Shown: positions 49,999 to 59,806 of the stretch, piece after piece
How positions within the stretch are numbered: the first letter of the stretch is position 1
Layout of the letters: the number at the start of each line of letters is the position of its first letter
Source of the DNA: Cryobacterium psychrophilum
GTDB taxonomy: Bacteria; Actinomycetota; Actinomycetes; Actinomycetales; Microbacteriaceae
Assembly: GCF_004365915.1 (NCBI RefSeq)
Contig: NZ_SODI01000001.1
Location: 1,178,001-1,242,000 of the forward strand
Direction of reading: 5' to 3'
Length of the DNA: 64,000 nucleotides
Made by a program: the position numbers and the translations under genes
The notes under the pieces: generated by a model
Seen by the model: the letters and a program-made list of their open reading frames with translations, nothing else
What the model was told of the DNA's origin: nothing
Databases searched by the model: none

Positions 49999-50706
49999 TT
50001 ACGCGGAAGTTTCGGGTGTCGTGACGAAGATGTGACCTGCAACATCGTTGGGCAGCTCGAGGCCGTTTCCGAATCCTTCGACCTTTACCAGAACGTACGA
50101 CCCGGCGGCCGAAAACATTGCCGTTGCTCCGGGAAACGCTCCGGACTGCTTGAGCTGCAGCAGAAGTTCGGGGTCAAACTGCACGGGTTCACCGAGGCGA
50201 CGGATGACCGCGCTCACCGGCTCGGGCGAGCTGGCCACGAGCGACAGCAGGTTCGTGACCCCGGCCATGAACGCGACGGCCGGCGAATCGCCGAACTCAT
50301 CGAGCCCGGGAATGGGGTTGCCATAGGGAGACTCCGTGGGGTGCCCGAGGATCTCGAGGATTTTGCGCTCAACCTGCTCGCTCATCACGTGTTCCCAGCG
50401 GCAGGCTTCGTCGTGCACGAACTCCCACTCAAGACCGATCACGTCGCTCAGCAACCGCTCGGCAAGACGGTGCTTGCGCATCACATGAACGGCCTTACTG
50501 CGCCCTTCTTCGGTGAGTTCGAGATGGCGATCACCGGACACAACAACAAGGCCGTCGCGTTCCATGCGCGCCACGGTCTGGGAAACGGTGGGCCCGGACT
50601 GACCGAGGCGCTCCGAAATACGGGCGCGGAGGGGCACGATCTGCTCCTCCTCCAGATCAAGAATCGTCCGGAGGTACATCTCGGTCGTATCAATCAAATC
50701 AGTCAT
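49999..50706 (-). CDS. DtxR/IdeR-family iron-dependent regulator
   Basis: The 235-residue protein has an N-terminal winged helix (DTTEMYLRTILDLEEE, QSGPTVSQTVARMERDGLV), a metal-binding and dimerisation domain (HRLAERLLSDVIGLEWEFVHDEACRWEHVMS) and a C-terminal SH3-like FeoA domain. The C-x-x-E-H arrangement in EACRWEH corresponds to DtxR Cys102, Glu105 and His106, favouring iron over manganese. The ATG at 50706 was chosen over a longer frame. It is divergent from serC. Confidence 0.92.
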   Translation of the reverse strand: MTDLIDTTEMYLRTILDLEEEQIVPLRARISERLGQSGPTVSQTVARMERDGLVVVSGDRHLELTEEGRSKAVHVMRKHRLAERLLSDVIGLEWEFVHDEACRWEHVMSEQVERKILEILGHPTESPYGNPIPGLDEFGDSPAVAFMAGVTNLLSLVASSPEPVSAVIRRLGEPVQFDPELLLQLKQSGAFPGATAMFSAAGSYVLVKVEGFGNGLELPNDVAGHIFVTTPETSA

Positions 50707-50783
50707 CCGCAGCCTCTCTCTGGGCCGCTGCACGGCCTTGCATTCGATGTAACAAGACTACCCGCCACCGAAGGGGCAACTAG

Positions 50784-51911
<1,128 letters not shown>

Positions 51912-51932
51912 AACAGAGACAGGGGCAGGCCA

Positions 51933-52169
51933 ATGAGGTTGTGGTTGAAAGACAGCGAACGTCGGCCTGACCCCCTGCCCGCCAGAACGGATGCCCGCGC
52001 GGCGCTGCTCACCGGCACCGTGGCGTGGCTGCTCGCCCTCACGGCCACGTTGATCTGGCGCGACCAGATCACCGCCGCCGGCTTGGGGTGGTGGGTCTGG
52101 TGCGCCATGATCGGCGTGGTGTTGGGACTACTCGCGCTGCTTTGGGTGCAGCTTCGACGGCGCCGCTAG
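51933..52169 (+). CDS. DUF2530 small membrane protein
   Basis: The 78-residue protein has two hydrophobic helices (ALLTGTVAWLLALTATLIW and WWVWCAMIGVVLGLLALLWV) and a basic C-terminus, the DUF2530 pattern. It follows serC by 21 bp and is conserved at this place in Actinobacteria. Function unknown. Confidence 0.85.
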   Translation: MRLWLKDSERRPDPLPARTDARAALLTGTVAWLLALTATLIWRDQITAAGLGWWVWCAMIGVVLGLLALLWVQLRRRR

Positions 52170-52224
52170 CCGTTCCCACGCCGGTTGCGCGCAGCACAGC
52201 GGCCCACAACTACGGACATTTTCG

Positions 52225-52264
52225 CGACACGCCGCACCCCAGCTTCGGGGAATGCGGCGTGTCG
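52225..52264. terminator. bidirectional terminator between convergent DUF2530 and DUF3027 genes
   Basis: A perfect 12-bp inverted repeat (CGACACGCCGCA and its complement) encloses a second CCCC/GGGG hairpin. It lies midway between two converging genes. T-runs are poor on both sides, as is common in high-GC genomes. Confidence 0.65.
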
Positions 52265-52291
52265 TAATGTTCTCCGCGGTTAGCTGCGGTG

Positions 52292-52768
52292 CTAGCGGTC
52301 CTCGCCGTCAGAATCGTCGTGGTCGTCGTCATCATCGTCGTCAGGCTCGTCGTCGTCAGGCCCGTCTGCGTCGTCCGTCTCGTCGTCGGAGTCGCCTTCG
52401 CCGTCCATCAAACGGTCAGACCAAGGGACCCAATCGGGCGCAGTCAAGGCGAATTCGCCGGGCATGAGCTCGGTCTCCAGCACGGTGGGCTCGGCGTTCT
52501 CGTTGGTGCGCGCGAGCGACACGGTCCAGTGCCAGCCCGGGTATCCGCTCAGTGTGCAGTCGAAGAGCAGCGAGACGACGCGTTCCCCCTCGACCTCATG
52601 CCCGAGCATTTCGCCGATCGACTCTGCTGGTGTGATCTCCTGCAGCGCGGTACGCGCCAGGTCGACGGCGGCGAGAAGAACCTCATCGGCAACGATCGCC
52701 CGAGTGGTGGGGGTTTCGGGCTCGGCGAGCTCACTCATCGGGGGCAGGGTGGCGTCGTCGTCAGGCAT
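52292..52768 (-). CDS. DUF3027-family protein with acidic tail
   Basis: The 158-residue protein contains the DUF3027 core (AVDLARTALQEITPAESIGEML, EGERVVSLLFDCTLSGYPGWHWTVSLAR, LMPGEFALTAPDWVPWSDRL) and then a tail made almost only of Asp, Glu and Gly. Many relatives are longer, so this one is short at the C-terminus. The ATG at 52768 overlaps the end of the cold-shock gene by eight bases. Function unknown. Confidence 0.8.
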   Translation of the reverse strand: MPDDDATLPPMSELAEPETPTTRAIVADEVLLAAVDLARTALQEITPAESIGEMLGHEVEGERVVSLLFDCTLSGYPGWHWTVSLARTNENAEPTVLETELMPGEFALTAPDWVPWSDRLMDGEGDSDDETDDADGPDDDEPDDDDDDDHDDSDGEDR

Positions 52769-53141
52769 CCAGTTCTTCTGCAACTTTCCGCAGCATCGCT
52801 GCAATCTTGTGGCTGTGCGAGCTTTCCGGGTAGCGACCGCGACGCAGGTTCGCGCCGATCCCGTCAAGCAACTTCACGAGGTCTTCGACAATGATGGCCA
52901 TGTCGTCGGCCGATTTGCGATTGATTTTGGAAAGGCTCGGGGACGCCTCGATCACGCGAACGGAGAGGGCCTGGGCGCCGCGCTTGCCATCGGCGATGCC
53001 GAATTCCAGTTTCGTACCGGCTTTCACCGTCACGCCGGAGGGCAGCGCAGAAGCGTGCAGAAAGACCTCGTGGCCATCGTCAGATGCAATGAAGCCAAAA
53101 CCCTTTTCCTCGTCGTAGAACTTGACCTTGCCGGTGGGCAT
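52761..53141 (-). CDS. cold-shock-domain protein with C-terminal extension
   Basis: The 126-residue protein starts at MPTGKVKFYDEEKGFGF (ATG at 53141, GAGG upstream). It has RNP-like motifs KGFGFIASDDGHEVFLHASAL and a CSD ending near residue 68, followed by a helical extension of about 58 residues (DDMAIIVEDLVKLLDG, SHKIAAMLRKVAEELDA). It likely binds single-stranded RNA or DNA. The longer frame upstream is not used. Its stop overlaps the DUF3027 start. Confidence 0.92.
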   Translation of the reverse strand: MPTGKVKFYDEEKGFGFIASDDGHEVFLHASALPSGVTVKAGTKLEFGIADGKRGAQALSVRVIEASPSLSKINRKSADDMAIIVEDLVKLLDGIGANLRRGRYPESSHSHKIAAMLRKVAEELDA

Positions 53142-53207
53142 CTGGACCTCGCTGGAGTTAGGGGTGTGTGGGCCGCGCGAAACCGCGCTACGTGCGGGTC
53201 CAGCATA

Positions 53208-53237
53208 TTGCGTTCCAGCTGGTCGCGCCCCGTATCC
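53208..53237 (+). promoter_or_regulatory. sigma-70-type promoter for a leaderless gene
   Basis: TTGCGT (53208-53213) and TATCCT (53232-53237) are 18 bases apart. The -10 ends seven bases before the GTG at 53245, so transcription would start at or near the start codon, as in leaderless actinobacterial messages. Confidence 0.55.
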
Positions 53238-53244
53238 TTGCAGT

Positions 53245-53517
53245 GTGACCAATCATAATTCAGCCTCCACCGGCCGGCTCGAACGCATCTTGGCGTACAT
53301 GGTCGCGGGGGTGGTGGGACTCTCGATCTTGTCGTTCATCGCCGTCATCGCCGGCACGGCCGCCGGTGCCGGCGCCAACGACGGCTTCAGCACGGGTCTG
53401 TGGCCGTTCATCTTCGTACTCCCGCTGTATGGTCTGCCACTCGCCTTCCTGTTGACCATCAGTCTCATCGTGTTCGTCGGCATTCGTCGCCGCCGCGAGT
53501 CCAGGGCGAACGAGTAA
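53245..53517 (+). CDS. small membrane protein, unknown function
   Basis: The 90-residue protein starting at GTG 53245 has two membrane helices (ILAYMVAGVVGLSILSFIAVIAG and FIFVLPLYGLPLAFLLTISLIVF) and ends in a basic cluster (RRRRESR). The upstream extension of the frame overlaps the divergent cold-shock gene and is unlikely. It precedes the helicase-associated gene by four bases and is probably co-transcribed. Confidence 0.75.
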   Translation: MTNHNSASTGRLERILAYMVAGVVGLSILSFIAVIAGTAAGAGANDGFSTGLWPFIFVLPLYGLPLAFLLTISLIVFVGIRRRRESRANE

Positions 53518-53521
53518 CCGG

Positions 53522-55438
53522 ATGCTGTCACTCGCCACCCGCCTGCGCGCCCTTGACGACGCCACCCTTCGACGTGCCCTTGAGGTGCGCCTGGTCGCTC
53601 CAGCGGGCATCCGGGATTTTTTTGATCTTGCCGACGCCCTGCTTGAGCCCGGCGCGGTGCAGAAAACCCTGGCTCATCTGGACAGAGCCACCCTTGCCGT
53701 TCTCGCCGGCACCGGTGAGCTCGTTCGAAACGGTGCCGCCGAGGCCGCCCGGCTGAGCGCCATCGACCCGGCCGCCGCCACGACGGGCGCCGTTCCTGCA
53801 CCAACGCTCACCGAGGTCGCCGCGCACCTCAGCGAACTGAGCGGCGCCGTTGTCCCCGACGAGCATGTGGCCGCCCGGGCGACCGAGCTCGATTCGCTGC
53901 TTCTGTGCCGCGTCGTCGATGGCAGGATCACCCCCTACGACGCCGTGTCGGCCCAGCTCTTCGTCTGGCCGGCCCAGGGCCTTCCAAGCGCGAGCGACCT
54001 GGTCACCGTGGCGGCCCCCGCCGCCCTCGCCCCGACCGCGGGACTCGACATCGCCTTCACCAACCAGCTTGCCGCCGAGCGAGCCTTCGCCTGTGTGTCA
54101 TCCCTCGCCGAGCTGGTCAGCGAACTGGCTCGGGATCCGGCCCGCGAGCTCAGCCGCGGGGGCCTCGGCCTGCCCGATACCAAGCGTCTCGCCCTCGTGA
54201 TGAGCGTCGAGATTGAGAATGTCGCCATTCTCGTGACCATCGCGGCCCGCGCCGACCTGATCGCTCACTCTGAGGGCTACTGGATGGAGACCGAGGTCGG
54301 GGAGGCGTGGCTGCTCAACACCACCCCCGAGCGTTGGGCCGTCCTCGCGCAGGCGTGGCTCACGACCGTGCCGGCCTCGGTGCGCGACATCCTTCCTCGG
54401 GAACCCGGGGTCGTCTGGGGCGCAGGGCTGCACGGCTTCATCGACTGGCTGTATCCGGCCGGTGGCGAGTGGATGGCGGCCCAGGTTGCCGAGTTCGCCC
54501 GCGATGCCGAAATCCTGGGCCTCACGGTACAGGAGACGACGAGCCTGGCCGGCGCGCAGGTGCTCAGCGGCGACCTCGAGTTGGCCCGCGCCACGATGAC
54601 CGAGTCCCTGCCCGCCGAGGTGGGCGCCGTGTACCTGCAGCACGATCTCTCGATCGTGGCGCCCGGACCGCTGGCCCCCTCCATCGATGGGCGGCTCCGG
54701 TGCCTCGCCGATGTGGAAGGGCGGGAACTGGCCTCGAGCTATCGCATCACCGCAGCATCCGTTAACCGTGCCCTCGCCGCTGGCGAGAACGCAGAGACCC
54801 TGCTCACGTTCCTCGGCGCGATTTCTCTCACCGGAATTCCGCAGCCGGTGCAATACCTCATCGAGGAATCGGCCTCACGGTATGGTCGGGTTCGGGTGGG
54901 CAGCCTGCCGCCCGGCTCCGCCCCCATACACAGTTACGTGCGGTCCGACGACGCCGCGCTTCTGGGCACCATCGCGGTCGACCAGACGCTGTCCGCGCTG
55001 GGGCTCGAACGCGACGGTGACCGGCTGACCACCCGGTTTGCGGCCGACCTGGTCTTCTGGGCGCTCAGCGACGCCCGTTACCCTGTGGCGGCCGAGAACT
55101 CCGAAAATGAGATCGTTCACCTGCGGCGTCACCAGGTGGCGCGCGTTATCCCGCCGACCCCGGTCGACCCGGCCCAGACCCTCGTCGACAAGTTACGGGC
55201 GAGCGACGGTGGCGAAGTGATGGCAGCGGATGCCTGGTTCGCACGCCAGCTGGACACCGCCATCCGTTCAAAGGCAACGGTGACGGTGAGCATCAGCATG
55301 CCGGGCGGCGCCATCGTGGACTACCTGCTGGAGCCGGCGAGCGTCGGCGGTGGGCGCTTTCGGGCGCGGGACCGCCGCGCCGACATTGAGCGCACGCTGC
55401 CCATTTCGAGCATTATCAGCATCACCCCGGCCCCGTAG
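53522..55438 (+). CDS. helicase-associated domain protein (XPB partner)
   Basis: The 638-residue protein matches the actinobacterial helicase-associated family encoded directly upstream of XPB. It has an alpha-helical N-terminus (LATRLRALDDATLRRALEVR), a long middle region, and a C-terminal XPB/Ssl2-like domain (YLQHDLSIVAPGPLAP, REGRELASSYRITAASVNRALAAG-like segment near 400, YLIEESASRYGRVRVG). It has no Walker motif of its own. A role with the XPB helicase in DNA repair is inferred from conserved pairing. Confidence 0.85.
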   Translation: MLSLATRLRALDDATLRRALEVRLVAPAGIRDFFDLADALLEPGAVQKTLAHLDRATLAVLAGTGELVRNGAAEAARLSAIDPAAATTGAVPAPTLTEVAAHLSELSGAVVPDEHVAARATELDSLLLCRVVDGRITPYDAVSAQLFVWPAQGLPSASDLVTVAAPAALAPTAGLDIAFTNQLAAERAFACVSSLAELVSELARDPARELSRGGLGLPDTKRLALVMSVEIENVAILVTIAARADLIAHSEGYWMETEVGEAWLLNTTPERWAVLAQAWLTTVPASVRDILPREPGVVWGAGLHGFIDWLYPAGGEWMAAQVAEFARDAEILGLTVQETTSLAGAQVLSGDLELARATMTESLPAEVGAVYLQHDLSIVAPGPLAPSIDGRLRCLADVEGRELASSYRITAASVNRALAAGENAETLLTFLGAISLTGIPQPVQYLIEESASRYGRVRVGSLPPGSAPIHSYVRSDDAALLGTIAVDQTLSALGLERDGDRLTTRFAADLVFWALSDARYPVAAENSENEIVHLRRHQVARVIPPTPVDPAQTLVDKLRASDGGEVMAADAWFARQLDTAIRSKATVTVSISMPGGAIVDYLLEPASVGGGRFRARDRRADIERTLPISSIISITPAP

Positions 55439-55479
55439 CTGTACGGGTTGTTAACCCAACGGGCGTAGGCTTGCTGGCT

Positions 55480-57126
55480 ATGTCTGATGGCCCACTGATC
55501 GTCCAAAGTGACCGCACGGTTTTGCTCGAGGTCGCGCACCCTCTCGCCGAGGATGCGCGGCACGATCTTGCCGTATTCGCCGAACTCGAACGCGCACCGG
55601 AACACATCCACACGTACCGCATTACACGGCTGGGTCTGTGGAACGCCCGAGCCGCGGGACACGATGCCCCTGACATGCTCGCCACGCTTGAGAAGTACTC
55701 CAAATTCGCCATACCTCAAACGGTGGCCGTGGACATCACCGAAACCGTTGGTCGCTACGGTCGCCTTGTGATCGAACGTGACGCCGAGGGCAGCCTCGTG
55801 CTGCAGAGCAATGACCAGGCCGTGCTCACCGAAATTGCCGGTGCCAAACGCATCGCACCGCTGCTGATCGGCCGCCCGTCCACCGACACGTACCTGGTGG
55901 AGCCCTGGGCGCGTGGTCAGCTCAAACAGGAGCTCGTGAAGCTCGGCTGGCCCGCCGAGGACCTCGCCGGATATACGCCAGGCACCCCGCACGATATTGC
56001 CCTGCGCGAAGACGGCTGGGCGCTGCGCGACTACCAGAACAAGGCCGTGTCGAGCTTCTTCGACGGTGGCTCCGGCGTGGTCGTGCTGCCCTGCGGTGCC
56101 GGTAAAACCCTCGTGGGTGCCGGGGCGATGGCCACCGCTAAGACCAACACGCTCATTCTCGTCACCAACACGGTCTCCGCGCGCCAGTGGCGCGATGAGC
56201 TGCTCAAACGCACGACGCTGACAGCGGATGAGATCGGCGAGTACTCGGGGCAGGTGAAAGAGGTCAAGCCGGTCACCATCGCCACGTACCAGATTCTTAC
56301 AGCCAAGAGAAAGGGCGAGTACGCGCACCTTGAGCTGCTGGATGCCATGGACTGGGGCCTCGTGATCTACGACGAGGTTCACCTCCTGCCGGCGCCGGTG
56401 TTCAAACTCACCGCCGAGCTGCAGGCCCGCCGTCGACTCGGACTCACAGCCACCCTCGTGCGCGAAGACGGCAGGGAGGGCGACGTATTCTCGCTCATCG
56501 GACCCAAACGCTTCGACGCACCATGGAAGGAGATCGAGGCTCAGGGCTTCATCTCCCCCGCCTCCTGCTACGAGGTGCGCATTGACCTGCCACAGTCTGA
56601 GCGTCTCACCTACGCCGCCGCGGCCGATGATGAACGTTACCGCCTCGCCGCCACGGCACCCGCCAAACTCGGCGTCGTGCAGGCGCTCATCGCGAAGCAT
56701 GACGGGGAACGCATCCTCGTGATCGGGCAGTACCTCGACCAGATCGAAGAACTCGCCGCGGTCCTGAACGCGCCGCAGCTCACCGGGGCGACCCCGATCG
56801 ACGAACGCGAACGGCTGTACCAGGCCTTCCGAGTGGGCGAGGTGAAGGTGCTCGTCGTGTCGAAGGTCGCGAACTTCTCCGTTGACCTGCCCGAGGCAAC
56901 CGTCGCCATCCAAGTGTCGGGTTCCTATGGTTCGCGCCAGGAAGAAGCCCAGCGCCTCGGGCGACTGTTGCGTCCCAAGGAGTCGGGTCTCTCGGCAAAC
57001 TTCTACACGCTCGTCGCCCGCGACACCGTGGACCAGGACTTCGCGCAGAACCGCCAGCGGTTCCTCGCCGAGCAGGGCTACAGCTACACCATCCTCGACT
57101 CGCAGAGCCTCAAGGCCGCCGTCTAA
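55480..57126 (+). CDS. DNA repair helicase XPB
   Basis: The 548-residue SF2 helicase has an N-terminal damage-recognition region, the Walker A motif VLPCGAGKTLVG, motif II IYDEVHLLP (DEVH), motif III LGLTATLVREDGRE, and motif VI QEEAQRLGRLLRPK. It unwinds DNA 3'-5' in ATP-dependent repair. The ATG at 55480 has TAGGCT upstream and no SD. It is 41 bp after its partner gene. Confidence 0.94.
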   Translation: MSDGPLIVQSDRTVLLEVAHPLAEDARHDLAVFAELERAPEHIHTYRITRLGLWNARAAGHDAPDMLATLEKYSKFAIPQTVAVDITETVGRYGRLVIERDAEGSLVLQSNDQAVLTEIAGAKRIAPLLIGRPSTDTYLVEPWARGQLKQELVKLGWPAEDLAGYTPGTPHDIALREDGWALRDYQNKAVSSFFDGGSGVVVLPCGAGKTLVGAGAMATAKTNTLILVTNTVSARQWRDELLKRTTLTADEIGEYSGQVKEVKPVTIATYQILTAKRKGEYAHLELLDAMDWGLVIYDEVHLLPAPVFKLTAELQARRRLGLTATLVREDGREGDVFSLIGPKRFDAPWKEIEAQGFISPASCYEVRIDLPQSERLTYAAAADDERYRLAATAPAKLGVVQALIAKHDGERILVIGQYLDQIEELAAVLNAPQLTGATPIDERERLYQAFRVGEVKVLVVSKVANFSVDLPEATVAIQVSGSYGSRQEEAQRLGRLLRPKESGLSANFYTLVARDTVDQDFAQNRQRFLAEQGYSYTILDSQSLKAAV

Positions 57127-57217
57127 CGCCCGGCGGGCGGGCCGCGCACGGCAAGTGGCGTCGATGACACCTGGGCTCAGGACGGCGTAACCGGCGCCGA
57201 CCAACGCCAGCCGAGGC

Positions 57218-57949
57218 TTACTGCGCGGCTGGCTCCGCACGGTGCCGACGCACGTAGCGCAGAAAGACCATGTCCCCGGCGGTGAACACATGCCACAGGA
57301 TCATGGGCTGGGTGGCCTGGGCGTGGCCGCGCGAAATGCGGTCGGCGGAGCCGCCCTCGAGCACAGGACTCACGCTCAGGCACACTTCGTCCACGCAGTC
57401 GGCCTCAAGGAGCGCACCGAACAGGCTCGGCCCGCCCTCACACAAAATCTGCGGGTAACCGCGCACCGCGAGGGCGAGAACCATGGCCACAGGGTCCACG
57501 GCGTCCTCGCCGCACACGAGCACATCGGCGACCCGGCTGAGCGCCTTCCGCGCGCCAACGGGCGCCTTGGCGTGTGTCACGACGAGGGGCCGCACGACCG
57601 CCTCGGTGAACACCGGATGCCCCGGGTCCAGGTCGAGCCGTCCCGACACGATCGCGATGGGCGGTTGCGGCGGGATTCCATGCTCGACTCGCCAGGCGGC
57701 ATCCGCTGGCGAGAGGCGCACCCCACCGTATCCCTCGGCTCGCACGGTTCCGGCGCCGACCAGAATCACGTCGGTGAGCATGCGCAGGGTATCGAAGACG
57801 AGCTTGTCGTCGGCGTTGTTGAGTGCGCCGCTCAGCCCATCATGTGTGGACGCGCCGTCAATGCTCGCAATGAAGTTGACGCGTACGAGTGGCACTGTCC
57901 GATCCGCGACCCGGTGACGCTGGATGAGTTCCGGGCGGGAGAGCATCAC
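57218..57949 (-). CDS. RibD C-terminal-like pyrimidine reductase
   Basis: The 243-residue protein is the stand-alone RibD_C (DHFR-fold) domain: VRVNFIASIDGAST, LRMLTDVILVGAGTVRAEGYGG, ILCEGGPSLFGALLEADCVDEVCLSVSPVLEGG. Family members reduce the ribosyl group of flavin precursors with NADPH. It overlaps the dihydropteroate synthase gene by four bases (ATGA), so the pair is coupled; it may act in folate-type rather than riboflavin metabolism. No other riboflavin genes are near. Confidence 0.87.
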   Translation of the reverse strand: MMLSRPELIQRHRVADRTVPLVRVNFIASIDGASTHDGLSGALNNADDKLVFDTLRMLTDVILVGAGTVRAEGYGGVRLSPADAAWRVEHGIPPQPPIAIVSGRLDLDPGHPVFTEAVVRPLVVTHAKAPVGARKALSRVADVLVCGEDAVDPVAMVLALAVRGYPQILCEGGPSLFGALLEADCVDEVCLSVSPVLEGGSADRISRGHAQATQPMILWHVFTAGDMVFLRYVRRHRAEPAAQ

Positions 57950-58851
57950 TGGTTGTGCCGCAGGTAGGCGGGCCGACGCATGCCGAGAATGGCTTCCGTC
58001 ATGCGCACGGCATCGACGGTGGCAGCAACGTTATGCATGCGCACGATGCGCGCGCCCTGCAGGATGCACGCGACCATCGCGGCGACGGAACCCTCCACGC
58101 GTTCTCCGCGCTCTCGGTCGAGGGTCTCCCCGATAAAGTCCTTGTTGGACACGGCCACGAGCGTGGGCAGCCCGAGCGAGGTGATCTCGTGCAGGCGTCG
58201 GGTGAGCTCGAGCGAGTGCAGGGTGTTCTTGTTGAGGTCGTGGCCCGGGTCGACCACGAGCCGCTCGAGCGGCACGCCGTTGTCGACCGCCCGCTCCACC
58301 CTGGCCCGCAAGAAGTCGACGACATCGCGCACAACATCGCCATAGGTGGGCGAGGGGCAGGGCATCCGCGGAGCGGCCAGGCTGTGTGTGATCACGAGCG
58401 TCGCGTCGCTTTCTGCCACCACTCGGGCCATGTCCGGGTCATGAAGACCCGTCGTATCGTTGATCACGTGGGCACCGGCCCCGAGCGCCGCGAGCGCGAC
58501 CGTCGGGTGGAAGGTGTCCACGGAAATCACGGCCCCGGAGCCGTGCAGCGCCTCAACGACCGGAACCACCCGGTTGATCTCCTCCCCAATGGGCACCGGC
58601 GGGCCCGGAGCGAACTTGGCCCCGCCGATATCAACCCAGTCGGCGCCGTCGTCGATGGCCCGCCGAGCGGCGGCAACGGATGCGTCGAGAGCAAATGTGG
58701 CCCCGCGGTCGTAGAACGAATCGGGCGTGCGATTGATGATGGCCATGACCGCCACCTCACGCGAGAAGTCGAACAAACGCCCGTTCATGCGGCGTTCGGG
58801 CTCGTCGATCGTCGGCAGACGCAGTCCCGTCTCGGTCACATCGGCGCTCAT
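57946..58851 (-). CDS. folP: dihydropteroate synthase-family protein
   Basis: The 301-residue TIM-barrel protein has MAIINRTPDSFYDRG (pterin-site Asn and Asp), ADWVDIGGAKFAPG, ISVDTFHPTVALAA, HVINDTTGLHD, VDPGHDLNKNTLHSLEL and LVAVSNKDFIGETL. It joins pterin and p-aminobenzoate in folate synthesis, or is the actinobacterial FolP2-like paralogue. The ATG at 58851 is chosen because GGAGG lies seven bases upstream; the ATG at 58884 has none. It is paired with the RibD-like reductase. Confidence 0.87.
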   Translation of the reverse strand: MSADVTETGLRLPTIDEPERRMNGRLFDFSREVAVMAIINRTPDSFYDRGATFALDASVAAARRAIDDGADWVDIGGAKFAPGPPVPIGEEINRVVPVVEALHGSGAVISVDTFHPTVALAALGAGAHVINDTTGLHDPDMARVVAESDATLVITHSLAAPRMPCPSPTYGDVVRDVVDFLRARVERAVDNGVPLERLVVDPGHDLNKNTLHSLELTRRLHEITSLGLPTLVAVSNKDFIGETLDRERGERVEGSVAAMVACILQGARIVRMHNVAATVDAVRMTEAILGMRRPAYLRHNQ

Positions 58852-59081
58852 GGGCTGGCCTCCAGTGTCAATCGTGCCGTTCATTTCGTGGCCCCGTTCT
58901 CCACGGTCAGGGCGACAAGATCGTACCCTGCAATGTTCTCATTCACGAGGTTTCCCGGAGAAAACGTTGATGCAGAGCGAATGAGATCCGGTGCGAGTTC
59001 CCTCCCTCCCCACATGCGCCAAACCTCTCACGCACCGCCTACTATCAGGAATAGTTCAGCTAACGCGCAGAGAATGGGGTC

Positions 59082-59774
59082 ATGACTGATGGCCCTCGCA
59101 TTCTTATTGTTGATGACGAACCGAATATCCGCGACCTGCTCACGACCAGCCTGCGCTTCGCCGGCTTCGCCGTGCGGGCCGTCGGCAACGGCGCCCAGGC
59201 GATTTCTGCCGTACTTGAGGAAGAACCCGACCTCATCATCCTCGACGTGATGTTGCCCGATATGAACGGCTTCGGGGTGACGAAGCGTCTGCGCAGCGCC
59301 GGCTACACGGCCCCGATCCTCTTCCTCACCGCGAAGGACGACACGGAGGACAAGATCACCGGTCTCACCGTCGGCGGTGACGACTACGTGACCAAGCCCT
59401 TCAGCCTCGACGAGATCGTGGCGCGCATCAAGGCGATTCTGCGCCGCACGATGCAGGCCGACGAAGACGCCGTCATCCGCGCCGGAGAACTCACCATGGA
59501 CCAGGACACGCACGAGGTTCTCGTGGGCACCGAAGCGATTGAGCTGAGCCCCACCGAGTTCAAGCTTCTGCGTTACCTCATGCTCAACCCCAACCGGGTG
59601 CTGTCGAAGGCGCAGATCCTCGACCACGTGTGGGAATACGATTTCAACGGCGATGCCGGAATCGTGGAGTCGTACATCTCCTATCTGCGACGCAAAGTAG
59701 ACGTGCACTCGAGCGAGCCGCTCATTCAAACCAAACGTGGGTTCGGGTACATGCTCAAGGCGGCCAAGGCGTAG
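59082..59774 (+). CDS. OmpR/PhoB-type response regulator
   Basis: The 230-residue protein has a receiver domain (acidic pair Asp11/Asp12, phosphoryl Asp55 in LIILDVMLPD, Thr in FLTAKDD, Lys in TKPF) and a winged-helix DNA-binding domain (ELSPTEFKLLRYLMLNPNRVLSKAQILDHVWEYDF in outline; KRGFGYML). It is encoded 32 bp before its sensor kinase. It resembles TrcR/PrrA-type actinobacterial regulators; the stimulus is unknown. Confidence 0.94.
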   Translation: MTDGPRILIVDDEPNIRDLLTTSLRFAGFAVRAVGNGAQAISAVLEEEPDLIILDVMLPDMNGFGVTKRLRSAGYTAPILFLTAKDDTEDKITGLTVGGDDYVTKPFSLDEIVARIKAILRRTMQADEDAVIRAGELTMDQDTHEVLVGTEAIELSPTEFKLLRYLMLNPNRVLSKAQILDHVWEYDFNGDAGIVESYISYLRRKVDVHSSEPLIQTKRGFGYMLKAAKA

Positions 59775-59806
59775 TCCCAGACTCGGTTCTCTAGACTGGA
59801 ACCCTC

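Noticed and set aside
55321..57291. 656-codon minus-strand frame opposite XPB
   Set aside because: Antisense shadow of the XPB gene, which has all helicase motifs.
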